Of a stretch of DNA of 64,000 bases, positions 53,416 through 60,674 are shown piece by piece. Each line of letters begins with the position of its first letter. Within the stretch, counting starts at the first letter, position 1. This stretch comes from Polyangium sp. 6x1 (GTDB taxonomy: Bacteria > Myxococcota_A > Polyangia > Polyangiales > Polyangiaceae), in assembly GCF_029946515.1 (NCBI RefSeq), contig NZ_JARZHH010000056.1, forward strand, positions 1 to 64,000, in the 5' to 3' direction. Position numbers and translations under genes: made by a program. A model generated the notes under the pieces. That model did not search any database, had not been told where the DNA came from, and saw only the letters and a list, made by a program, of their open reading frames with translations.

Positions 53416-54036
53416 CTAGCGCCGCGCCTTCCACGTCAGCACGAAATCACACGCGCCCCGCTCCAGATCGAGCCCCTCGACCTCGACCTTCCCGTCCACG
53501 CCGACGAAATCGAGCCCGGCCTCCCAGCACCCGCCGAGGAGCTGCACCACCGCGCCGCTGCGGAAATGCTCGACGGGATACTCGCGCAGCCAGATCGCGC
53601 CCTCGTGTTCGCCCCGGAGCTCGTAGACCATGTGGCCTGCATTCTCGGCGATGAGCGCGCGGCCGAAGGGGACGAACCGCATCAAGGCTTGCGGCGACAT
53701 GCCCGTGCGCCGCAGGAAGCCATCGATGAGCGCCCGGAAGAGCGGGTTCTCGAAATGACGATTCATGCTGCGGCGGTAGAGCGCGCGCGTGCCCGCTTCG
53801 CCGAGCTCCGCGTAGAGCGCTTCCAGCAGGTCGTAACAAGGCTCGGGCGGCAGCCATTGCACGCCGAGCGCGCCGCGGATCGCCGCGAGGGACGTGGGGC
53901 CCGTTCGCTCGAGGATTCGATCCCGCACGGAGGGCTCGAGCGCCTCGACCTCGCGGAGCGCGGCCTGGACGAAGCTCGCCCGGTTCCGTTGCGGGGCGAT
54001 GCGGGAAGGACGAGCGGAGGAGGGGTCGTCGCGCAC
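53416..54036 (-). CDS. DUF2378 (TIGR02265)-like myxobacterial protein
   Basis: A 206-residue cytosolic protein from GTG 54036. Its closing part (PFGRALIAENAGHMVYELRG, PVEHFRSGAVVQLLGGCWEAGLDF, ACDFVLTWKARR) follows the plan of the myxobacterial TIGR02265/DUF2378 paralogue family: region of strands, helix with 'G.....AG', and final V.W strand. Assignment is by pattern and moderate. It starts 16 bp after the Toprim-like stop, as third gene of the operon. Its last 228 bp recur almost identically in the relic at 48.6 kb. Function of the family is unknown. Confidence 0.6.
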   Translation of the reverse strand: MRDDPSSARPSRIAPQRNRASFVQAALREVEALEPSVRDRILERTGPTSLAAIRGALGVQWLPPEPCYDLLEALYAELGEAGTRALYRRSMNRHFENPLFRALIDGFLRRTGMSPQALMRFVPFGRALIAENAGHMVYELRGEHEGAIWLREYPVEHFRSGAVVQLLGGCWEAGLDFVGVDGKVEVEGLDLERGACDFVLTWKARR

Positions 54037-54052
54037 GCGTGGGGCCCCGGCA

Positions 54053-54775
54053 TCAGGCGAGTCGTTGGAGGAGCTGGGCGATCGAGAGGAGATCGGGCAC
54101 GCGGCCGAGGAGCCGGTCGAGGGCGGTGCGCGAGGCCTCGTCGAGCGCATCGTCGCGCGGCACGCTGCCCTTGCGATGTTGCGCGGAGCCTCCGGCTTCG
54201 AGCATTTTTTCGAGGCAGCCCTGGGGCTTGCGGAACTGCTCGACGAACATCTCCGGTGGGACGCTTCCGGGGATGGGATCACAGGTGCGGAGGAAGGCAG
54301 CAAGGCCTTCTCGGTTGCGGCACTGGAGCTTCTGGAGCGCGGGCTCGACGTCGTGTGCGGCGATGAGGAGGGATTCGGAGTTCCAGCGGAGGAAGTGGCC
54401 GTGGATGCGATCGGGGAAGGTCGCCGAGGTGCGGAGCTTCGTCGTCCAGGCATTGCTCGCGCGTATCACCCAGTTGTCGGTGCGCGCGGGGGCTTTCGGC
54501 GGATCCTCGATGGTGCAGCACGTCGTGGCTTTGTCGGCATCGGCGATGCAGACGAGATGATCGATGGGGCCGCTGCTGCGGAGGAACCCCCTGCGGGCCG
54601 CGATGGGCCAATCGGCGCGGATGAAGGGGTCGAACCCGCCGCGCCCGTTGACGCCGAACGCTGTGATTTCCGCGCCGCTCGTGCCGGCCTCGCGCGTGGT
54701 ACGAAGAGCGCGCCGCAAGCAGGTGTCCAGCTTCTGGAAGAACTTGTCCTCCCAGAGGACGAGGATACGCGTCAC
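54053..54775 (-). CDS. Toprim-like (RloB/DUF4276-type) putative nuclease of an ATPase-Toprim pair
   Basis: A 240-residue protein from GTG 54775, which overlaps the ATPase stop (GTGA). Residues 3-12 RILVLWEDKF carry a Glu after a hydrophobic strand, and ~95-101 HLVCIADADKA carries Asp-x-Asp after another, which is the metal-binding pattern of Toprim domains. WNSESLLIAAHDVE resembles the IExWLLAD segment of DUF4276/RloB-type proteins. These partner OLD/AAA_21 ATPases in phage defence (RloAB, AbiL, PARIS). The family call is motif inference. An ATG further upstream (54853) overlaps the ATPase gene and is rejected. Confidence 0.6.
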   Translation of the reverse strand: MTRILVLWEDKFFQKLDTCLRRALRTTREAGTSGAEITAFGVNGRGGFDPFIRADWPIAARRGFLRSSGPIDHLVCIADADKATTCCTIEDPPKAPARTDNWVIRASNAWTTKLRTSATFPDRIHGHFLRWNSESLLIAAHDVEPALQKLQCRNREGLAAFLRTCDPIPGSVPPEMFVEQFRKPQGCLEKMLEAGGSAQHRKGSVPRDDALDEASRTALDRLLGRVPDLLSIAQLLQRLA

Positions 54776-55962
54776 AGCTCGATCTCCGCCGAGTTCTCCG
54801 GGTCGAGTTGTCCGCGCTCGCGTAGGGCCGACAGCGAGTACAGCGTGCGCCACTCGTCGAGCGCCTCCCGATTGAGCATGCGCAGCTTCACACCTTCGGC
54901 CGTGGGCTCACAGATGTGGATGCTTTCCGCGGGATCCGAGAGGTAGTCGAGGAACCGATCGGAGTGCGTCGCGACGAAGACGGCCGTGCGCTCGGAAATG
55001 CGTTCGAGCAAGTAAACGATACGACGCAATGCCGAGGGGTGGAGGTGGCGGTCGGGCTCGTCGAAGGCGAGGGCGGTGGCGGGCTCGGGGGAGAGGATGG
55101 CGGCGAGCAGGCAGAGGTAGGTGGCCATGCCTTCGGACATCTGGCTGCCGCGCAATCGCTCGCCTGGATATCGCTTGTCCCGGAACGTGAGCGCGATGCT
55201 TCCGCCGGCCCGGTCCGCGGGAAACTCCAGGCGCTGAACGAAGGGGAACTCGGCGCAGAACGCATCCATGAGTTCGTCCCACACGTCCCCGTGGTTCTGC
55301 TGGATGTAATAGAGAGCGTTGGTGAGATCCAACCCGCGGCGGTTGACTCTCGCGACGGGCTCGATGGTCACGCTCTCGAATGGCGAGAGCTTGCCTTCCC
55401 GCACATCGCGCGACCAGAGAGGGGTCGTCAAGAAGCCGTCGTAGACCACCATGGAGCGCATGAGGTGCCCCAGATTGCCGAGCGCTGGGTAGAACCTGGG
55501 ATGCTTCAAATTCTCGAACGAGAGCGCATCGGAGCCCGAGAATTCGTCTTTCGAGTCCGTTGTCTCGTTCCGTAGCCAGAGCGAGTCCCCTTGCCGTTCG
55601 AGGACCGGGACGAGCTCTGACGTGGGTTGCGATCGTTTCGCGAGGTATTCTTTCAGGATACCGTTCGGAGCGCCGCTGATGAAATCGACGCTGTAATCCA
55701 GCGTCGCGAGGTTTCGGAGGCCGGTCGTCGCACCCAGCTCGATGGTCGCGCACCCCTGCCCGGCCGTAACGACGTCACCGAGCGCCCGACACCCCGCCTC
55801 GAACCCCTCCTCCGCCCACCTCGACAAGAGATCCAGCACCTGAATCACGCTGCTCTTGCCCGATCCGTTCGGGCCGATCAGCACGATGGGCTTGCCCGGC
55901 TCGACGTCGATCGTCACGTCGCGCAGCAGGCGGAAATTCTTGACGGACAGCTTGCGGAGCAT
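54772..55962 (-). CDS. AAA_21/OLD-type ABC ATPase of a putative defence pair
   Basis: A 396-residue ATPase. LRKLSVKNFRLLRDVTIDV begins it, with Walker A LIGPNGSGKSSVI, Q-loop region, signature-like RGSQMSEGMATYLCLLAAIL, Walker B ALAFDEPDRHLHPSALR and H-loop VATHSDRFLDYLSD. It has no fused Toprim domain; the Toprim-like protein is encoded by the next, overlapping gene. ATG 55962 is preferred over 56001 because it starts the first strand. This two-gene form matches abortive-infection systems in outline. Confidence 0.82.
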   Translation of the reverse strand: MLRKLSVKNFRLLRDVTIDVEPGKPIVLIGPNGSGKSSVIQVLDLLSRWAEEGFEAGCRALGDVVTAGQGCATIELGATTGLRNLATLDYSVDFISGAPNGILKEYLAKRSQPTSELVPVLERQGDSLWLRNETTDSKDEFSGSDALSFENLKHPRFYPALGNLGHLMRSMVVYDGFLTTPLWSRDVREGKLSPFESVTIEPVARVNRRGLDLTNALYYIQQNHGDVWDELMDAFCAEFPFVQRLEFPADRAGGSIALTFRDKRYPGERLRGSQMSEGMATYLCLLAAILSPEPATALAFDEPDRHLHPSALRRIVYLLERISERTAVFVATHSDRFLDYLSDPAESIHICEPTAEGVKLRMLNREALDEWRTLYSLSALRERGQLDPENSAEIEL

Positions 55963-56009
55963 CGCGACGCGCAGCCTACCTGAAAGCAGGCTGCGTCGCA
56001 CAGTTCAGC

Positions 56010-57248
56010 TCACCTGAGCCCGCACCCCACCGTGACCGCCTGATCCACCGTCGCGCGCTCGATCTTCCTCGTATCCGCGTCCACCGTGACGCGCACCTTC
56101 ACGCTGCCGCCGAGCCCCACGCGCGCCACGCCTTTCAGGAGGTCGCCGATGAGCCCGTCCACGTGCGCGCCCACCGCCGAGGCGCCGAGCTCCGAGCACG
56201 GGACCGCGCCGTCGAGGGTCATCTTCACACGCGCAGCCAGGCCCTCTCGTTTCACCGTCCCAGGGCCCGCGAGCTTGAACGCGCCGGCGTCCACCGTCGC
56301 CTTCGAGATGCGTATCTCCTCGAGGTTCGGCGTGATCTCGAACGTCGCGCCGAGCTTCGTCTTGCTCCCGAAGACGATGCCGTCGAGCTCCCTCGGATGC
56401 GGCGGCACCCAGCCCTTCACCTCGAACGACGCCGTGCCCGCGTACATCCCCTTCGCTTCCGCGCCGCCGATCGTCACCGCCACCGTCCCCTCCACCGACG
56501 CGCCGCGCAGATCCGCGGGCACCGAGAGCGAGCGCGCGCGGGCGAGGTCGTCGACCTTCGTCAAAGGAAGCGTCGCCGTGAGGCGCATCGGCTTCGCCTT
56601 CGTGTCGAGCGCGAGGCGCAGCGGCGCCGCCTCGGCCGTCTTCGCGCCGAGCCAGATCGAGGCCGGATCCTTGCCGTTCCAGCGCGCGCCGAGCGGGCCC
56701 AGGTTCGTCCCCTCGAACGCGACCGTGCCCTCGAACGAGCCCTCGTCGCCGCGCCCCTTCGTCGCTTGGCCGACGAGCACGATCCACGGCGACTCCTTCG
56801 AGCCCCAGTTCACCGTCACGTTGGCGGTCGCGGGCAGGTCGAGGGCGCCCGGGTGGGCGCGATCGAAGGCGGCGAGGGCTTCGAGGCGCTCGTCGAGCGG
56901 GACGGCGAGCGTGGCCACCACGTTGCGGGCTTCGAGCCGCGTCGGGGCGAGGCCGTCGAGATCCACGGCGAGCCACGGGGCCTCGGCCGAGAGTCCCTCC
57001 ACGCCTTCGAGCTTGGCCTTGGCGCCGCGGAGCACGACGCGGCCCCACGTGGGGCTGAAATCGTCGAACGTCAGCTCGATGCCCCGTGACCGCGCTTCCT
57101 TTTCGATCCACCACCGGACGAGCGGCCGGTGGCCGAGGCCTACACCGAGGCCGACGGCCGCGGACAAGACGAGCACGAAAGCCACGATCCGCCGGCGTCG
57201 CGGGCTCTTTTTCGGGGGCTCCGGGGCCGTGTCGGGCAGCGTGTCCAT
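56010..57248 (-). CDS. GspN/AsmA-like periplasmic membrane protein
   Basis: A 412-residue protein with a cytosolic basic start (KKSPRRRR), one membrane helix (IVAFVLVLSAAVGLGVGLG) and a long repetitive beta-rich periplasmic part: FDDFSPTWGRVVLRGAKAKLEGV, LDGLAPTRLEARNVVATL, LRLTATLPLTKVDDLARA, ATFEITPNLEEIRISKATVD. It closes with a domain ending TVDQAVTVGCGL. Such AsmA/GspN-type proteins act in outer-membrane or lipid-transfer biology. Its last ~210 bp are duplicated in the relic at 48.8-49.0 kb. It lies 47 bp upstream of the ATPase gene. Confidence 0.72.
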   Translation of the reverse strand: MDTLPDTAPEPPKKSPRRRRIVAFVLVLSAAVGLGVGLGHRPLVRWWIEKEARSRGIELTFDDFSPTWGRVVLRGAKAKLEGVEGLSAEAPWLAVDLDGLAPTRLEARNVVATLAVPLDERLEALAAFDRAHPGALDLPATANVTVNWGSKESPWIVLVGQATKGRGDEGSFEGTVAFEGTNLGPLGARWNGKDPASIWLGAKTAEAAPLRLALDTKAKPMRLTATLPLTKVDDLARARSLSVPADLRGASVEGTVAVTIGGAEAKGMYAGTASFEVKGWVPPHPRELDGIVFGSKTKLGATFEITPNLEEIRISKATVDAGAFKLAGPGTVKREGLAARVKMTLDGAVPCSELGASAVGAHVDGLIGDLLKGVARVGLGGSVKVRVTVDADTRKIERATVDQAVTVGCGLR

Positions 57249-57344
57249 GTCTGATCCCTGCTAGCACGTCGGGAACGACGAAGGCGTGCCCGTGTTCCGC
57301 ATGGTGGAACGACGCGGCTCGGACGTATACTGCGCGGCATCATC

Positions 57345-60300
57345 ATGGCGGAAGGGACGCTGGCCCAGCCTGGCGACGTGATCGCCCGTAGATATCGCGT
57401 CGAGTCGTGGCTCGGCCAGGGCAACATGGCCATCGTCTACCAGGCCAAGCACGTGAACACGGGCAAGGCGTGCGCGCTCAAGCTCGTGCACCCGCACCTG
57501 GTCACGCGGAAAGAGTTCGTCGACCTCTTCGTCAAAGAGGCCCAGCTCGGCGCGCGCATCGGCGAAAACCCGCACATCGTCGACGTCTTCGACGCGGGCG
57601 TCGACGAGGCGCGCAAGGTCCCGTACCTCGCGATGGAGCTGCTCCAGGGCGACACGCTGGAGAGCTACCTCAAGAAGCACGGACGGCTGCCCGCGCGGCT
57701 CGCGCACACGCTCTTCGAACACCTCGCCGACGCGCTCGATCAAGCCCACGGCGCGGGCGTCATCCACCGCGATCTCAAGCCCGGCAACCTCTTCATCGCT
57801 CGCGATCGGAAGGGCCAGATCCTGCTCAAGGTGATGGACTTCGGCATCGCGAAGGTGCTCGAGAGCCACGAGCAACGCACCGCCACGCAGATCGGGTCGC
57901 CCGCGTACGCCGCGCCCGAGCAGCTCGGCGCGACGCTGCGCAGCCTCGCCGCGACGCAAGGGATCTCGATCTCGCAGACCGTGCAGGCGTCGACCGACGT
58001 GTGGGCGCTCGGGCTCGTCGCGTACGAGGCGCTCACGGGCGTGCAACCCGGCCAGTACTGGGGCGTCGACACGTACGCGGATCTCATGATCTGCATCGCG
58101 CTCGAAGATCATCCGGCGGCGTCGCATCGCGCAGGCGACTACGCGAAGTACCTGCCGCCGGGCTTCGACAAGTGGTTCGCGCGCTGCATCCAGCGCGACG
58201 CCACCGCGCGCTGGCAGTCGGCCGGCGACGCCGTGCGCGAGCTGACGCGGCTCATCGACGCGTGGACGTCGGATCCGATCACGGGCGATCTGAAGATCGC
58301 TCCGTTCGAAGCGCCGGTCTCGTCGAAGTCCGCCAAGGGCGCGAAGCCGCTTCCGAAGCCGATGCCGAAGCCCGCGGCGGCCGGCCCGCTTCGCCCGTCG
58401 GTGACCGGGCTCCCGCTGAAGCTCCAGGTCCCGAAGGCCGAGCCGGCGAAGGCGGCCACGCCGGAGCAACCGAAGACGGGGCCGGTCTCGAAGGCGACGC
58501 CCATGGCGCCGGCGGTCGCGCCGAAGACGGGGCCCGTGGCCGCGCCGAAGACAGGTCCGGTCCCCGTGGCCGCGGCTCAGCCGAAGACCGGGCCCGTGGG
58601 CGCGCCGAGGCCCACGACCGCGCCGACGCCTGCGCCCGCACCCGTGGCAGGAACGCCCGCGCCCGCGCCCGTGGCAGCGACGCCCGCGCCCGCGCCGGTG
58701 GCCGCTGCCGCGCCCGCCGCTGCCGCTTCCGACGGCCCCTCGCTGCTCGACTCCGCGCTGGTGTCGCTGGTCGACTCCGCGCCGGCGCTGTCGGACGCCC
58801 TGCCGCTCTTGACGGACTCCGCGCCCGCGTTGACGGCCTCCGCGCTGACGGAGTCTGCGCCGGTGCTGTCGGACGCCGCGCCCATGCTGACGGAGTCCGC
58901 GCCCGCGCTGACGGATTCGGGGCCGAAGCTCTCGGACTCGGGGCCCGTGCCGAACGACGGCGCGCGCGTGAGCCAGCGTCCGACGAAGCCCGGTCCGCCG
59001 CCGAAGCTCCCGCAGGCGCCCCCGCAGGCGCCCCCGCAGGCGCCCCCGCGCAAGCCCGCCGGGCCTCCGCCCATCCCCGTGCGGCGCGAGCCTCCGCCCA
59101 AGGCCGCGGCGCCGCCGATGCCGCCGAAGGAGCGCGCGCGCTTGCAAGAGCAGGCGATGCAGCTCGACCTCGACGGCAAGTGGGCCGAGCTCTGCGACGT
59201 GCTGCGCAAGCTCGAAGCCGCCGAGCCCACGGCCGAGCGCAAGGCGCGTTATCTCTACCAGCTCGGGATCATCCACCACGATCGTCTCGACCAGACCGAT
59301 CGCGCGCTCGAGCTGCTCGACGAGGCGCTCGACAAGAACCCGAGCCTCGTCGAGGCCTTCGATCAGGTCGTGGCGATCCACGAGGGCCGCGCCGACTGGA
59401 AGAAGATCGAGCGCGCCTACCGCAAGATGCTCCACCGGCACGCGGGCACCGAGGACACGTCGCTCAAGCACCGCCTGTGGTTCAAGCTCGGCGAGATCTA
59501 CCGCGACCTCTTCGACAACCCCGGCGCCGCCGTCGAGGCCTTCCGCATGGCGCTGCGCAACGCCTCGCGCGAGGAGGTCATCGCCGATCACCTCACGCTC
59601 GCCGAGCTCTGCGCGAACATCGGGCAGGTCGACGACGCGATCGCCTCGTACCAGGCCGTGCTGCGCGTCGATCCCGGGCACATCGACGCCTACCGGGCGA
59701 TCTACCGGCTCAGCGTGGATCGCGGCTTCTACGATCCGGCCTGGTGCGCGGCGGCCGTGCTCGCGTTCCTGCGCGAGGCGGACGAGGAGCAGGTGACCTA
59801 CTTCCAGGACTACCGCCCCGACGGCCGCATCCAGGTGAAGAGCCGCTTCGACAGCGAGCTCTGGGCGCGCCACGTGTTCCACGAAGATCAAAGCCTGCTC
59901 GTCGGGAAGATCTTCGAGATGCTCGCGCGCGCTGCGATGAAGGCGAAGGTCGAGGCGCTCCGGCAACGCAAGGAGCTGCTCGCGCTCGATCCCTTCCTGC
60001 GGCAGGACCCGACGACGTCGAGCGTGCCGTTCGTCCGTACGATGGGCTGGGCATCGCGCGTCATCGGCGTGACGTGCCCGGCGCTCTTCGTGCGCAGCGA
60101 CGTGCCGGGCGGCATCGTCGCAGTGCCGACGGAGCCGCCCGCGTCGGTCGTGGGGCAGACGTTGCTCAGCGGTTTGTCCCAGGAGGAGCTCGCGTTCATC
60201 GCGGGCAAACACCTCGCGATGTACCGCGGCGAGCACTACATCAAGCAGCTCTTCCCGAGCGCAGAGGAGCTCCGGGTCATCTTCCACGCGGCCGTGAAGA

Positions 60301-60668
60301 TGGTCATGCCCGACGCGAACACGCCGCGCGACGTGGACACGCGCGCCGAGGCGACGGCGAAGGCGCTGCGCTCGTTCATGGGTCCGCGCGAGCAGGACGG
60401 GCTCCGCGTCGTGGTGCGGAAGTTCATCTCGGAGCGGGAAGAGGCGGACATCGGCCGTTACTTCCGCGCCGTCGAGCTGACGGCGACGCGCGCGGGCTTC
60501 ATCCTGTGCGGCGATCTCGGCGTGGCGAAGAAGATCATCGCCGCGGAGCCGACCCTCTCCGACGATCCGTTGCCCTCGGACAAACTGAAGGATCTGCTCG
60601 CGTACTCGGTGTCGGAGAGCTACCTCGCGGTGCGGCAGACGCTCGGGATCGCGATCGGCCAGGAGTAA
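57345..60668 (+). CDS. Ser/Thr protein kinase with low-complexity linker and TPRs
   Basis: A 1107-residue cytosolic protein. Kinase domain ~15-310: LGQGNMAIVY, Lys46, IHRDLKPGN, MDFGIAK, AAPEQL. A Pro/Ala-rich linker (~320-590) holds KTGPV repeats and then a long run of SAPALTDS/SAPVLSDA-type repeats. TPRs occupy ~600-790 (ARYLYQLGIIHHDRLDQTDRALELLDEAL; LWFKLGEIYRDLFDNPGAAVEAFRMAL). A conserved C-terminal region (~800-1107) includes SGLSQEELAFIAGKHLAMYRGEHY and ends LAYSVSESYLAVRQTLG. No membrane helix. This is a common myxobacterial architecture. The partner and signal are unknown. Divergent from the GspN-like gene. Confidence 0.93.
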   Translation: MAEGTLAQPGDVIARRYRVESWLGQGNMAIVYQAKHVNTGKACALKLVHPHLVTRKEFVDLFVKEAQLGARIGENPHIVDVFDAGVDEARKVPYLAMELLQGDTLESYLKKHGRLPARLAHTLFEHLADALDQAHGAGVIHRDLKPGNLFIARDRKGQILLKVMDFGIAKVLESHEQRTATQIGSPAYAAPEQLGATLRSLAATQGISISQTVQASTDVWALGLVAYEALTGVQPGQYWGVDTYADLMICIALEDHPAASHRAGDYAKYLPPGFDKWFARCIQRDATARWQSAGDAVRELTRLIDAWTSDPITGDLKIAPFEAPVSSKSAKGAKPLPKPMPKPAAAGPLRPSVTGLPLKLQVPKAEPAKAATPEQPKTGPVSKATPMAPAVAPKTGPVAAPKTGPVPVAAAQPKTGPVGAPRPTTAPTPAPAPVAGTPAPAPVAATPAPAPVAAAAPAAAASDGPSLLDSALVSLVDSAPALSDALPLLTDSAPALTASALTESAPVLSDAAPMLTESAPALTDSGPKLSDSGPVPNDGARVSQRPTKPGPPPKLPQAPPQAPPQAPPRKPAGPPPIPVRREPPPKAAAPPMPPKERARLQEQAMQLDLDGKWAELCDVLRKLEAAEPTAERKARYLYQLGIIHHDRLDQTDRALELLDEALDKNPSLVEAFDQVVAIHEGRADWKKIERAYRKMLHRHAGTEDTSLKHRLWFKLGEIYRDLFDNPGAAVEAFRMALRNASREEVIADHLTLAELCANIGQVDDAIASYQAVLRVDPGHIDAYRAIYRLSVDRGFYDPAWCAAAVLAFLREADEEQVTYFQDYRPDGRIQVKSRFDSELWARHVFHEDQSLLVGKIFEMLARAAMKAKVEALRQRKELLALDPFLRQDPTTSSVPFVRTMGWASRVIGVTCPALFVRSDVPGGIVAVPTEPPASVVGQTLLSGLSQEELAFIAGKHLAMYRGEHYIKQLFPSAEELRVIFHAAVKMVMPDANTPRDVDTRAEATAKALRSFMGPREQDGLRVVVRKFISEREEADIGRYFRAVELTATRAGFILCGDLGVAKKIIAAEPTLSDDPLPSDKLKDLLAYSVSESYLAVRQTLGIAIGQE

Positions 60669-60674
60669 CGCGCG

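Noticed and set aside
53416-54453. Longer DUF2378-like gene starting at 54453
   Set aside because: The extra 139 codons overlap the Toprim-like gene in another frame and are Ser/Pro/Arg-rich shadow. GTG 54036 just after the upstream stop is a better start.
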